Shown here in pieces: positions 41,134 to 50,389 of a stretch of DNA of 64,000 bases. The notes below the pieces were generated by a model, which was given only the letters and a program-made list of their open reading frames with translations, did no database searches and was not told where the DNA came from. Origin of the DNA: DASVUC01 sp038237225 (GTDB lineage: Bacteria > Planctomycetota > Phycisphaerae > Tepidisphaerales > Tepidisphaeraceae); NCBI GenBank assembly GCA_038237225.1, contig JBBRYX010000006.1, forward strand, positions 1-64,000. The letters run 5' to 3'. A program made the position numbers and the translations under genes. Numbering within the stretch: the first letter of the stretch is position 1; every line of letters begins with the position of its first letter.

Positions 41134-42396
41134 GTGAAAGAATCCGCACCGAAGCATTGGACCGAAGGCCCGGTTGGTGTCTGGGTGGCGGCCGGGTTCG
41201 GGCTTACGCTTGCCGCGGGATTGGCGGGGGTCGTTATTGACGGATCGACGCCGACGCGGCTTGCGGTATTTGGCGGGTGCCTGGTTCCGGTGATAGCCGC
41301 GGCGATGCTGATGCGGCGATTGCGCAGATCTCAGGCGGCGCATCAGGATGCGATTGCTGTGACGCATGCGCGATCGCAGACGGTCGATCGGCTGCTGGAG
41401 TTTGCGCAGACCGTTCAGAGCGCGGGGAAGCCGGAGCAGATCTTTTATTGCCTTGTGCAATTTTTGAAAATTGAGTTGGGGCTAGCGGGTGTGGCTGTGA
41501 TCGGACATGAGCCGGCGAGTGTGCCGACGACTCAGCTTTGCGCGGTGTATCCTCCTGATTTCGTCAAACCCGGGTGCTCCGCGGAAAGCATGGACGCGAT
41601 GCTTTGTCCGTGCATGCGGCAGAATCTTCCGAAGCATTTCCGGCCGGAGATTTCTCCGGTGCGTTGCTCGATCGATCAGACGCTGAACCTCCCGGCGGAT
41701 CATCCGGCATACTGTGTGCCGTTTAATGTGGGTCTGAAGACACAGGTGCTTGTGCATATGCTGCTGCCGCGTGCTTCGATATGGACCGAGGAAAAACGGC
41801 AACTGGCGCAGACGTATATCAACACCGCAAGCTCGTCGCTGATTACGCTTCACCATCTGAGTGAGGCGGAGAAGCAGAGTTTGACGGATGGATTGACGGG
41901 CTTGTACAACCGCCGGTCGCTGGATCAGTTGCTTCAGCGGGAAGTGGCGCTTGCGGAGCGGCACGGGACGGGGTTGTCGATCGTGATGATCGACATGGAC
42001 AAGTTCAAGGAAATCAATGATTCCCACGGGCACGCGGCGGGGGACCATCTGCTTCGGTCTTTTGCGGACTGCGTGCGGATGACGCTTCGGAAGACTGATC
42101 TTGCGTTTCGGTATGGCGGGGATGAGTTTGCGATCGCGCTGCCGCAGACAACGGTGCAGCAGGCGTATCAGGTTGTGACGAAGCTTCGGCAGGCGTTTGA
42201 GGCGGTGGATTGGTCGGATGCGATTGCGCATCTGGAAGAGCAGCCGACGCTGAGCATCGGGGTGGCGCAGCGGTCGATCACGGATAACACAACGTCGTTG
42301 CAAGCGCTGCTGGCGGCGGCGGATTCGGCACTCTATGACGCGAAGAAGAGTAATCGGAACTGCATACGGATTTTTCCGCCGCAGCAGGCGGCTTGA
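41134..42396 (+). CDS. Membrane-anchored diguanylate cyclase with GAF domain
   Basis: 420 residues: two membrane helices at about 14-50, a short coiled segment, a GAF-like domain at about 80-245 with several Cys (LCAVYPP, PGCSAESMDAMLCPCMRQN) and a GGDEF domain at about 255-415 with the full RYGGDEF (about residue 328). An inhibitory I-site RxxD (RKTD) lies five residues before it, so feedback by c-di-GMP is expected. The start is GTG after GAGG. It is divergent from the sigma-54 activator, and the 158-base gap holds both promoters. The Cys cluster could bind metal or respond to redox, which is inference only. Confidence 0.9.
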   Translation: MKESAPKHWTEGPVGVWVAAGFGLTLAAGLAGVVIDGSTPTRLAVFGGCLVPVIAAAMLMRRLRRSQAAHQDAIAVTHARSQTVDRLLEFAQTVQSAGKPEQIFYCLVQFLKIELGLAGVAVIGHEPASVPTTQLCAVYPPDFVKPGCSAESMDAMLCPCMRQNLPKHFRPEISPVRCSIDQTLNLPADHPAYCVPFNVGLKTQVLVHMLLPRASIWTEEKRQLAQTYINTASSSLITLHHLSEAEKQSLTDGLTGLYNRRSLDQLLQREVALAERHGTGLSIVMIDMDKFKEINDSHGHAAGDHLLRSFADCVRMTLRKTDLAFRYGGDEFAIALPQTTVQQAYQVVTKLRQAFEAVDWSDAIAHLEEQPTLSIGVAQRSITDNTTSLQALLAAADSALYDAKKSNRNCIRIFPPQQAA

Positions 42397-42423
42397 GGGA
42401 CAAGGCGGCGGCGTTTTCGCTGG

Positions 42424-44718
42424 TTAGGGAAGCTCGTACACGTGTGCCGCGTAGGGGTCGAAGTGATCGGTGATGGCGCCGGATTGGGTGTGGAGGGTTC
42501 GGTTTTCGCCGATGACGGTCGCGGTTCCTGATTTGATTGAGGGGGCGTTGAACTTCAGGTCGAGCGGACGTTCGCAGCGGTTGGTGGCGATCATTACAAG
42601 ACGGTTTGGGGTGTGCCTGAGCGTCACGCTTACGGGGGATTTTTCGGGGAACACGGATGGTTTGTCTAAGCCCGGGGATGTGAAGACGTCTTCGAGCGAT
42701 CGAAGTTCGGTCACGAGGGCTTTGAGGTCATTCCAGTGGCCTTCGGTCTTGTTCTTGTTCTGGAAGATTCCTCCGGTGACGTAGCCGCCGTACCACATGA
42801 GGCCTTTGGCGCCTTCGGCGACGGCGATGTAGGCTTGGGCGCGGTATTCGGTGGGCGTGGGGAAGCGGGCTTTTTCCTTCTTGTAGCTCTGGACGCCGAC
42901 CCAGATCGGCTTGTTGGTTTTGGCCATCGTGAGGAATGTGGGCGGCGTGAGTTCGAGCCCCGCTGCTTCTTCGCCTTCGAGCGCGTCGATGTGCTTTTCC
43001 CGTTTCATGGGGATGGGATACCACCACCACATGCCGAGATCCATTGATTGGAGCGGGAAGAAGTTGGATCGATCTTTGACGCGGAAGATGACGTCATGGG
43101 CGTCGCCGACCATAAAGGGGTGATTGGGATCTTCCTGCTTGAGAAGTTGGCGGACTTTTTGGAGAGTTTCCTGAGTCCAGTCACCGCGGGCAAGGCCTTC
43201 TTCTTCGTCCCAGCAGAGGAGGGCGGGATGGTTCTTGAACATTCGAATGCGGCGGCGGAAGGCGTCCCAGTCGTTATCCGCGTAGCCGAGTGGGACCATG
43301 AAGCACGCTTTCATACCCGCTTTCTCGGTCTCGTCGAGAAACTCCCGCGCGCCTTGATCGTTGGGGCGCTCGCCTTTGAAGACGCGGGTGGCGTTGTAGG
43401 CGTGGGTGATGGTGAAGCCGGCGTCTGCAAGTTCGTTGGGTTTGCCGCTGTTGAAGATGCCGAGGGGGAAGATGGGTTTGCCGTCGGATTCGCAGAAGCC
43501 GGAGGCGTTGATGGTTACTTTTGCGAGGCGGCGTGAGATTACGAACCAGGGTTGGTCTACGTGGATTGGTAGGCCGGATTTCGATTGAATTTCCGCGACG
43601 AGCTTGTACTTGCCCTCGGAGAGCGCGGGCGTTGAGATCGTAAATTCGTTGCGGTCGAACTTGATCTGCGGTGCGGTCCATGAGCCGTGTGTCGCGCCGG
43701 TTTCGTCGAGCAGGGTTACGGTGAGCTTTCCGGCGGACTGTGTTTCGGGTTTGAGCGCGGTCCAGACGTCGCCGATAATTTTTGGTGGTCCATCCTCGAT
43801 TGCCCAATGGGTTGGGATCGGCGGATCGAGCACCAGCGCGGGGGGGATGGTTGCCTCGATCATTCTGGAGAAGAAGGGTTTTTCTTCGTTGCCGCGGCGG
43901 AGTGAGACGTCTATTGAGACTTTGCCGCGCTTCTCGACGTTGATAGGGACGGGGATGGTTTGGCGGGGTTCGCCCGTCAATTGCGCGTCGACGATGAAGG
44001 GTTTTTTGTCCAACGTCACGGTCACGCGAATTTTTGATCGATCCTTCGTTCGATTGAGCACCGTTACCGGGAGCGGTTGCATGGCGGGCGTCAATCGATC
44101 GTTGGGAAGATTGAGGCGGGCGACGACGGGTTGGGTGGTGCTGACGCGAAGATCGTCCCAGGAGCAAGTACCTTTGGAATAGGAGAAGCCGGCGCGCAGC
44201 CGCAGATGGTGGACGTCGTCGGGTATCGGGAGGGTGCCCTGAATGCGCTGCCAGCCGTTAGTGGGTTGCGTCGCGGTTGGTATCCTTGCGACGTTGAATT
44301 TTGCGACGCTGGCGTTGGTTCCGTCGGCGCGGGAGAAGGCGGCAATCAGGATGACAGCGCCCACTTTTTCGGGTACGTCCTGGACTTTTACGTAGGCGGT
44401 GGCCTGCACGTTCTCGCCTGGGGCTACCTCGATGGGTTGACTGACGACGTAGGCGCGGGTGACTTCCGCTGAGGTGATTCGCATGGACTGCTTGCCGTCG
44501 TGGGGTTCGTTCGGATCGATGATGAAATCGGGTCTGGCGCCGATGATCAGGGGCTCCCATCCTTCGGGCATTTCGCCGGCGCCGACTTTCTCGAAGCCAG
44601 GGTTCTGTAGCAGGTTCGCAGGTTCATCCTTGGCATGGGCGGCGCGTATGTCAGCGAATGCAATCGTTGTCAGGACGAGGGCGAGACAAGCCCCGCTAAG
44701 CCGGGAGTTTGAATTCAT
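42424..44718 (-). CDS. Large exported protein with carbohydrate-binding and TIM-barrel-like parts
   Basis: 764 residues. The signal peptide ends around AAHA; residues 35-200 look like a carbohydrate-binding jelly roll (LLQNPGFEKVG, CSWDDLRVS), 200-390 are beta-domains, and 400-700 look like a TIM barrel with GKPIFPLGIFN, FRRRIRMFKNHPALLCWDEEEG, NHPFMVGDAHD, DLGMWWWYPIP and GAKGLMWYGG. The acidic DEEEG stretch after strand 4 is a candidate acid/base site. It has a paralogue at 62490 with the same order of motifs. It is not assigned to a numbered GH family. It ends a minus-strand run (RNA methyltransferase, nuclease, this gene) with short gaps. Confidence 0.7.
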   Translation of the reverse strand: MNSNSRLSGACLALVLTTIAFADIRAAHAKDEPANLLQNPGFEKVGAGEMPEGWEPLIIGARPDFIIDPNEPHDGKQSMRITSAEVTRAYVVSQPIEVAPGENVQATAYVKVQDVPEKVGAVILIAAFSRADGTNASVAKFNVARIPTATQPTNGWQRIQGTLPIPDDVHHLRLRAGFSYSKGTCSWDDLRVSTTQPVVARLNLPNDRLTPAMQPLPVTVLNRTKDRSKIRVTVTLDKKPFIVDAQLTGEPRQTIPVPINVEKRGKVSIDVSLRRGNEEKPFFSRMIEATIPPALVLDPPIPTHWAIEDGPPKIIGDVWTALKPETQSAGKLTVTLLDETGATHGSWTAPQIKFDRNEFTISTPALSEGKYKLVAEIQSKSGLPIHVDQPWFVISRRLAKVTINASGFCESDGKPIFPLGIFNSGKPNELADAGFTITHAYNATRVFKGERPNDQGAREFLDETEKAGMKACFMVPLGYADNDWDAFRRRIRMFKNHPALLCWDEEEGLARGDWTQETLQKVRQLLKQEDPNHPFMVGDAHDVIFRVKDRSNFFPLQSMDLGMWWWYPIPMKREKHIDALEGEEAAGLELTPPTFLTMAKTNKPIWVGVQSYKKEKARFPTPTEYRAQAYIAVAEGAKGLMWYGGYVTGGIFQNKNKTEGHWNDLKALVTELRSLEDVFTSPGLDKPSVFPEKSPVSVTLRHTPNRLVMIATNRCERPLDLKFNAPSIKSGTATVIGENRTLHTQSGAITDHFDPYAAHVYELP

Positions 44719-44736
44719 GGGTGTATTCCTGATGCG

Positions 44737-45519
44737 CTACTGGATTTCTACGCCGACCGGGAAATGATCGCCGGCGTACTTTGCGAGGCGATCGTGTTCG
44801 ATCCATGCGTGTTGGATTCGTGATCGATCAATCCCATGCGAGAAGATGAAATCGACGCGCTGTCCGGGAAATTGAGTGCTGAATGTGCCGGTGGTGGCGG
44901 CGATGTCTGGATGAGCGGCGGCCAAAGTATCGACATATCCTTCGTCGAGAAGTCGTTGGATGACTCGGCGGGGGATCTGACCGCCGTTGGCGTTCCAGGC
45001 TTCTCTCGAACTGGGCTTCAGGTTTTGCGGGTTGAGTCGCTGCATGGGGGAATTGGCGTTGAAGTCGCCGGTGAGTAGATGGGGTGTTCGCGCGGCGCGA
45101 TGTCGGGCGAATATGTCGAGCACGATATCGAGTTCGCGCTCGCGCGCCTGCTCGTCCGCTTCTGTCGCATGGGCGTGCAAGTGGACGACGCCGAGGATCC
45201 ATTCCTCTCCGTCGGGATCGACGACCATGGCTTCGAGGAGGGACTTGCTCAGGCCTTGGCGGAGGAGCGCGTGGTTCACCGATTCTCGGATGGTCCATCG
45301 CGTCAGGAGCGCGGCGGCCTGGGAGCGGCCGACTGCCTGGATGTGATCCATTCTCAGGCGATTGGCGATGCGTTCGATGACGGTTGGGTCGGTGGCCTCG
45401 ACCAGCGCGACGACATCGGGGTTCTGGGCCTCGATGACTTCGGCGAGGGGATCGGCGCGGCCTTCACCGCCGTCGAGGATGTTGTAGGTCACGAGGCGCA
45501 TGGGTGCCTGGCACTTCAC
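44737..45519 (-). CDS. Endonuclease/exonuclease/phosphatase family hydrolase
   Basis: 260 residues with the EEP fold: RLVTYNIL at the start, the metal-binding Glu in VALVEATD, LGVVHLHAHA, LLTGDFNANSP and AGDHFPVGVEI at the end carrying the DH pair. Family members cut DNA, RNA, phosphoinositides or phospholipids; nothing here picks one. The ATG at 45519 overlaps the stop of the upstream gene by four bases (ATGA), and a second start six codons later is equally good. It forms a unit with the RNA methyltransferase and the large exported protein. Confidence 0.85.
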   Translation of the reverse strand: MKCQAPMRLVTYNILDGGEGRADPLAEVIEAQNPDVVALVEATDPTVIERIANRLRMDHIQAVGRSQAAALLTRWTIRESVNHALLRQGLSKSLLEAMVVDPDGEEWILGVVHLHAHATEADEQARERELDIVLDIFARHRAARTPHLLTGDFNANSPMQRLNPQNLKPSSREAWNANGGQIPRRVIQRLLDEGYVDTLAAAHPDIAATTGTFSTQFPGQRVDFIFSHGIDRSRIQHAWIEHDRLAKYAGDHFPVGVEIQ

Positions 45520-46280
45520 GGTCCATTGTCGATCTTGTCAACCTCGGGGTCGATCCGCTGTCTCATGGCTTCGGCGAGGAGAATTGCGGCGGCATGGGAG
45601 AGGGACAAACTGGACGCGGCGTTGCCGCGCATTGGGATGGTGATCAGGCGATCGCAGATCGAGCGAACGGCGCCGGAGAGGCCGCGCTTTTCGCCGCCGA
45701 TGGCGAGGATGACACCTTTAGTCAGGTCGACCTGGTGCATTGTTCGTTTTGCGCCGGCGATGCATCCGTAGAGCTTGAGGCCCCTTCTTTGGAGTTGGAC
45801 CAAGGGATCGACGGATTCAATCTGAACCAGTGGCACGCGCTCGTAGGCTCCACTGGCGGGGCGCGCGACCTCTACTGCGTCGAAATCCCAGAGATGCTTT
45901 TTGATCAGGACGGCTTGGGCTCCCATCGCTTCCGCGGTGCGCAGTGTGAAGCCGAGATTTCTTGCATCATCGACCCCTTCGAGAAGCAGCAACAGCGGCG
46001 CTTGCCGCAGACCATCCACCAACTCGAGCAGTCCCTCGGCCCCCAGACGCGGCTTGTCGGATACGATTGCCAGGACGCCGCCGTGGGAGCCTCCGTGAGC
46101 GAGCGCATCGAGTTCTTGTCCGTCGACGCGACGAATAGGAACGCCGAGTTGCTGCGCGAGATCGATGACATCCTGCACTTTGTGCTCGTGGGCGTCATGG
46201 CGGATGAGGACGACCTCGAAGCGGCGCTGGCGGGCCTGGAGCGCGGCCAGGATGGATTGTTTCCCTTCGAGGTGTTCCAT
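45516..46280 (-). CDS. SpoU/TrmH-family RNA 2'-O-methyltransferase
   Basis: 254 residues: a substrate-binding N-terminal part, then the SPOUT domain with the knot motifs LLLLEGVDDARNLGFTLRTAEAMGA, ILAIGGEKRGLSG and the final IPMRGNAASSLSLSHAAAILLAEAMRQ. The last segment's NAASSLSLSHA is near the NxSLNVSxAA form of RlmB and TrmH. RlmB (23S G2251) is the most likely assignment. It is the first gene of the minus-strand unit with the nuclease. It starts at the ATG at 46280. Confidence 0.85.
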   Translation of the reverse strand: MEHLEGKQSILAALQARQRRFEVVLIRHDAHEHKVQDVIDLAQQLGVPIRRVDGQELDALAHGGSHGGVLAIVSDKPRLGAEGLLELVDGLRQAPLLLLLEGVDDARNLGFTLRTAEAMGAQAVLIKKHLWDFDAVEVARPASGAYERVPLVQIESVDPLVQLQRRGLKLYGCIAGAKRTMHQVDLTKGVILAIGGEKRGLSGAVRSICDRLITIPMRGNAASSLSLSHAAAILLAEAMRQRIDPEVDKIDNGP

Positions 46281-46389
46281 CTAATTTTACTCATGTACTC
46301 GTTTTTGGGATGACGTGCATGTTTGAGAGGCTTAAAGTTCGAGGTTGCGGGGCACAACAAATGGATGTGTTGGCGAAAGGAGCGCTGCG

Positions 46390-46599
46390 ATGACGCGAGG
46401 CGACTTTGATCCTGATGTGGATTGGAACGACGGCGAGCGCTCGCCGGACGAGCCGGATGAGGGGTTTGAGTTGTTGCCACCGGATTACCTGGAAGGGCAG
46501 ATTCGGGAAGTGCAGGATGTGGAGAAGGAGATCTTTGAGCCATATCCTGGGCAAAGGGATGCGTCGAAGGGTATCGATCCCGATGAGTGGCATCACTGA
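46390..46599 (+). CDS. Small acidic protein
   Basis: 69 residues with a good AAAGGAG site seven bases before the ATG at 46390. Very acidic (DFDPDVDWNDGERSPDEPDEGF) with a C-terminal part GIDPDEWHH. No family recognised. It lies between two genes on the opposite strand. Confidence 0.5.
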   Translation: MTRGDFDPDVDWNDGERSPDEPDEGFELLPPDYLEGQIREVQDVEKEIFEPYPGQRDASKGIDPDEWHH

Positions 46600-46624
46600 A
46601 AAAGTGTGAATGCTCAGGACCAAA

Positions 46625-46688
46625 CTCTCACCCCAACCCTCTCCGACTCGACCAGGCTCGCCGCAGGCCGGAGTACCGGGCGAGGAGG
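46625..46688. repeat. CTCACCCC-type intergenic repeat, copy 2
   Basis: CTCTCACCCCAACCCTCTCC on the left and GTACCGGGCGAGGAGG on the right form an imperfect palindrome in the gap between the small acidic protein and prs. Copy 1 is at 38443. Confidence 0.6.
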
Positions 46689-46763
46689 TAAGATTCTTGC
46701 GGAGGAAAACGCTCCTGTCGGTCGCGGCTCATCTGCAAAGCGTGAAATGCAATTGTCCCTAAT

Positions 46764-47738
46764 TCACGGGGAGCTCTCGCTTGTTGGTTTGGAATAATCG
46801 AATAGGACGCTGACGCTTTCTTTTCCGTGGATGCGTTGGATGGCTTCGCCGAAGAGGGCGGCGACGCTGACGATCTGGACTTTTGGGGATAGCTTTACCG
46901 GCTGGGTCTCGATGGAATCGGTGACGAGGAGCTTCTTGATGGGACTGGCATCAAGGCGGCGCATGAGTTCTTCGGTGAAGACGCCGTGGGTGATTCCGGC
47001 GTAGACGTCTCGCGCGCCGCGATCGATGAGGGCTTGCGCGACTTCGACGAGGGTTCCGCCGCTGACGGTGAAATCGTCGACGATGAGGGCGGTCTTTTGA
47101 TCGACGTCGCCGATGATTCGGTTGATGACCATTTTTCCTTCGAGATCAAGCCGCTGTTTGTCGGCGATCGCGAGGGGCGCGTTCATGCAGGCGGCGTACT
47201 GGCGGGCTTTTTTGGCGAAGCCGACATCGGGGGAGACCACGACGACATCCTTTAATCCCAGTTCGGTGGCGGCGCCGCACATCGGGCCGACGGCGTAGAG
47301 ATCGTCTACCGGCACTTTGAAGAATCCCTGAATCTGCGGGGCGTGAAGGTCAAGCGTCACGACTCGATTGGCGCCGGCGGCTTCGAGGGCATCGGCGCAC
47401 ACGCGGGCTCGGATGGAAACGCGGGGCTCGTCCTTTTTGTCGCCTTTCTGGTAACTGAAGTAGGGCATGATTGCGGTGACGGATGCGGCGCTGGCGCGCT
47501 TGAAGGCGTCGATCCAGAAAAGGAGCTCCATGAAATTGTCGTTGGCAGGGAAGGCGGTGGATTGGACGATGTAGACGTGCCGGCCGCGGACGTTTTCGAG
47601 AACGCGGACGAAGAGGTTGCCGTCCGGGTAGCGGATGACCTCTCCGCGTCCGATGGGGAGGGAGAGGAAGTTGCAGATCCGGCGGGACAACTGGGGGCTG
47701 CCGGAGCCGCCGAATACGAGGAGGTCTTCGGAAGTCAT
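46764..47738 (-). CDS. prs: Ribose-phosphate pyrophosphokinase
   Basis: Makes PRPP from ribose 5-phosphate and ATP for nucleotide, His and Trp synthesis. The 324 residues include the start DLLVFGGSGSPQLSRRIC, FVRVLENVRGRHVYIVQST, MPYFSYQKGDKKDEPR with the ATP-binding loop, VVTLDLHAPQIQGFF, VVVSPDVGFAKKARQYA and the PRPP loop ALIVDDFTVSGGTLVEVA. All the family blocks are seen. The gene is alone, with a hairpin repeat upstream on the other side (47806). Confidence 0.95.
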   Translation of the reverse strand: MTSEDLLVFGGSGSPQLSRRICNFLSLPIGRGEVIRYPDGNLFVRVLENVRGRHVYIVQSTAFPANDNFMELLFWIDAFKRASAASVTAIMPYFSYQKGDKKDEPRVSIRARVCADALEAAGANRVVTLDLHAPQIQGFFKVPVDDLYAVGPMCGAATELGLKDVVVVSPDVGFAKKARQYAACMNAPLAIADKQRLDLEGKMVINRIIGDVDQKTALIVDDFTVSGGTLVEVAQALIDRGARDVYAGITHGVFTEELMRRLDASPIKKLLVTDSIETQPVKLSPKVQIVSVAALFGEAIQRIHGKESVSVLFDYSKPTSESSP

Positions 47739-47805
47739 GGGTACAGTGTGTGGAGAGGGCGCTGCGAATCAAGCTTGGGGGAGGGGGGGAGGCGGTTGTA
47801 AGCGG

Positions 47806-47914
47806 GCAGAGACCGCGAAGTCGCCAAGGCGCGAAGAAAACCGCGAAGCATGGTTTCTTGTTTTTATCCCTTCACGTTCCCCTTCTCGCCTTGGCGCCTT
47901 CGCAGTCTCTTCTC
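47806..47914. repeat. Imperfect palindromic intergenic repeat, copy C
   Basis: The left arm contains GCAGAGACCGCGAAGTCGCC and AAGGCGCGAAG, and the right arm their complement, CTTCTCGCCTTGGCGCCTTCGCAG. A long hairpin upstream of prs and downstream of the gene at 47960. Same loose family as the copies at 1891 and 3051. Confidence 0.7.
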
Positions 47915-47959
47915 CCTACAAAAGTAGAAAAACGGTCAGTTTGATTCATTAAATTCAGG

Positions 47960-48979
47960 TCATTTCTTTGGGACTTCGACTGACTGGAGCATTTCTTCGC
48001 ACTTGGCTTCGTAGAGTACGCGGTCGTAGTCATCGGGGGTGACGAGTCCGAAGTTGATCATGGCGATTTCGTCGGCGCTTAACTGGACGAGGCCGACGCG
48101 GACGGGCATGTTTCGGTTGGCGATTTTGAATGGGCCTGACATGACCCGGCGCGGGGTTCCGTTGACTTCTTTCCAGTTGATGTCGTCCTTTTTCGCACCG
48201 GAGCGCGTGGCGATTTCAGTTCCGGATTTTTCCAGACCGGCGCCCGCGGCGACGGGCAGTATTTCCATCGTCACGACGAGATCGGGGCGGCTCCTGCGAT
48301 AGTTGAAGACGCGCATCTGGACGATGTTGGGCTTTTGGTCCGGCGTCGGGCGCAGCGTTGCGATGGGCTTGATGGCGAAACGTCTGAAGATGGTGACCGG
48401 CTCAGCGCGAAGGTCCATGTGCTCGGTGGGCGAGGTGATCGGAGTGAACTCGAATCCCTGCCGGAGGTCCTGGAGCGCCTGACTGTGGGCCATCCCGCCT
48501 TCGGCACCGGCGGATCCCGCGGCGCTCAGGGTGTAGATGAAATCTTCGTGCCTTGAGACGAGCGCTTCCAGCGGTTTTTTTGTTTTCGCGTCGACGACGG
48601 TTCCGGTGACACGGCTGGCCCTGTCGCCGGCGAGTTCGGCATCCTTGTCCGCGGTTCCCTTGAGTCGTTTTGCAAGCTCATTGCCCGCGATCTCTGCCGT
48701 GCGTCCGCGAGCGGGGGAGATTTCCACGGTGACAACGGCATCGGCTTCGGTGGTGGATTCGGGCTTAAGAACGGCCCAGCGCGCGACGGAATCGGGCTGC
48801 CCTTCGGGCATCCGCTTCCAACCTGATGGCACTGTGATCTTCACGCCGAAGGGGGTGAATTCCTCGGGGACCTGCGGCACCGGGGCTTGCTGGGTCGTGG
48901 GGGATGGGGTGACGGGATCGGTCTGCGCGACAACAGTTGTTGTCGCCGCGCCGAGGAAGATGAGGAGTAGCGATCTCAT
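47960..48979 (-). CDS. Exported protein of unknown function
   Basis: 339 residues from the ATG at 48979 with a signal peptide ending near VVAQTD and a Pro/Thr-rich linker. Two similar halves follow, each beginning with a segment like TPFGVKITVPSGWKRMP and a charged beta-rich part. This resembles the loosely defined proteins with a PsbP-like or DUF1795 fold that many planctomycetes export. A real family match would need a profile search. It is on the minus strand, upstream of prs, with the hairpin repeat between them. Confidence 0.5.
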   Translation of the reverse strand: MRSLLLIFLGAATTTVVAQTDPVTPSPTTQQAPVPQVPEEFTPFGVKITVPSGWKRMPEGQPDSVARWAVLKPESTTEADAVVTVEISPARGRTAEIAGNELAKRLKGTADKDAELAGDRASRVTGTVVDAKTKKPLEALVSRHEDFIYTLSAAGSAGAEGGMAHSQALQDLRQGFEFTPITSPTEHMDLRAEPVTIFRRFAIKPIATLRPTPDQKPNIVQMRVFNYRRSRPDLVVTMEILPVAAGAGLEKSGTEIATRSGAKKDDINWKEVNGTPRRVMSGPFKIANRNMPVRVGLVQLSADEIAMINFGLVTPDDYDRVLYEAKCEEMLQSVEVPKK

Positions 48980-49102
48980 GACGATTGAGTATTGCACGGA
49001 TTGGATCAACGTCCAGTCAGATTGCGGCAACGCCATCCGAGACAGACAAGAATGTCTGCCCCACCGATCCCTGACGAAGAGTCAATAAGCTCAGTTACAC
49101 AC

Positions 49103-50305
49103 TCACTTCCGTCGAAGAGTTAGATGCACGATTTCCGCGGGAGCGTGGATTCTGAGGGGGAACCAGTTACCAATGCCGTTGGAGACGATCATCGACTGGT
49201 TCTGCTTTCGATAGAGGCCGGACCAGTAGCGGAACATGATTGGACCTGCGCCGAGGCGTTCGTTGAGCATGAGTTGTCCGCCGTGGGTATGACCTGTGAG
49301 GGTTAGAGGAATGCCGGCGGCGGCGGCGGCATCGAATGCGTGGGGATGGTGCGCGAGAAGAATGTGAAAGGCGTCGGGTATGCGCTGGGGAAGCAATTCG
49401 TTCAGGCTCTGTTCGTGATGCAGATCGCTGCGTCCCCAGGTTGCTCCGAGGAACTGCACCATTCGGCCGCGGACCTGCACCGTTGCGGTTTCATTAAGGA
49501 GCAGCGGGAGGCCGGCGGCTTTGCACCGGGATTCAAATTCCTCGGGCTCTTCGATGAGATCATGGTTTCCCTCGACCATGAACATGCCATGGCGCGGGTC
49601 GAGCTTTTTCATCATGTCGATGCCGGCGGGGAGATCCGCGATGGAGAGGTCGATTAAGTCGCCGGTGAAAGCGACGAGATCGGCCTTGAGCTGGTTCATG
49701 GCTTCGACCATTCGGGGCAACATCGCGGGTCTGGTAAATCGGCCGACGTGGATGTCGCTGAGGTGGGCGATGGTGAGGCCATCGAGATCGCCGGGAAGGT
49801 TGGGGATGCCGAGTTCCATGCGGTTGATTCGGAAGGAACCCAAGCCGTGCATGGCATCGGTGACCATGCCGCCGAGCAGCAGCGGTGGCGCGGCGACCAT
49901 GGCGCCGGCAATTAGTTGGCGACGCGTCAGTTTGTTCGGTTCAGCTTTGCGCTCATCCTTTGGCGCGGCTTTGGCTTTGCCGACGCGCTTCAGGATATGC
50001 ACGCCCGCGAAGGTCGTTTCATAGCTCAAAATCGCGATGATCGTGATGGGCAAAACAAAGACATGCCAAACGTAAACGCACGCCAGCGGGATGGGGGGAA
50101 TGCGATGGTGGGCGACGCGTCCCCACCAGGGGAACAGGAGGAAGAACAAGAGATAGCCTAGCCAGAGAGATGTGAATACTGCGAGCAGGGTGCGCCAGAT
50201 CCGTCGTCGAGGTAGGCGGCGGAGTTGGGTGTCGGCCCAGAGCCACCACGCGACATCGGCGAGGAGGAGCAGGGACATGACCATGAAGAAGAACATGAAG
50301 TCCAA
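49103..50305 (-). CDS. Membrane-associated metallophosphoesterase
   Basis: 400 residues: three or four membrane helices in the first 115 (MFFFMVMSLLLLADVAWW, LGYLLFFLLFPWWG, YVWHVFVLPITIIAILSY), a loop with TRRQLIAGAMVAAPPLLLGG, which resembles a twin-arginine signal inside the protein, and then a calcineurin-like phosphoesterase: HLSDIHVG, FTGDLIDL, VEGNHDLIE, LLAHHP and GHTHGGQL. The active side probably faces outward. This fusion layout is found in YkuE-type proteins, which also use the Tat path. The substrate is unknown (phospholipid or UDP-sugar compounds are possible). Confidence 0.85.
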   Translation of the reverse strand: MDFMFFFMVMSLLLLADVAWWLWADTQLRRLPRRRIWRTLLAVFTSLWLGYLLFFLLFPWWGRVAHHRIPPIPLACVYVWHVFVLPITIIAILSYETTFAGVHILKRVGKAKAAPKDERKAEPNKLTRRQLIAGAMVAAPPLLLGGMVTDAMHGLGSFRINRMELGIPNLPGDLDGLTIAHLSDIHVGRFTRPAMLPRMVEAMNQLKADLVAFTGDLIDLSIADLPAGIDMMKKLDPRHGMFMVEGNHDLIEEPEEFESRCKAAGLPLLLNETATVQVRGRMVQFLGATWGRSDLHHEQSLNELLPQRIPDAFHILLAHHPHAFDAAAAAGIPLTLTGHTHGGQLMLNERLGAGPIMFRYWSGLYRKQNQSMIVSNGIGNWFPLRIHAPAEIVHLTLRRK

Positions 50306-50389
50306 GTCTAGGCCGGTAGGCCACTAATATCGCGGGAGTTGGAGCGGGCGCGGGCGAGCTCTATACTTCCGCACGTCAACAGGAGTTTG

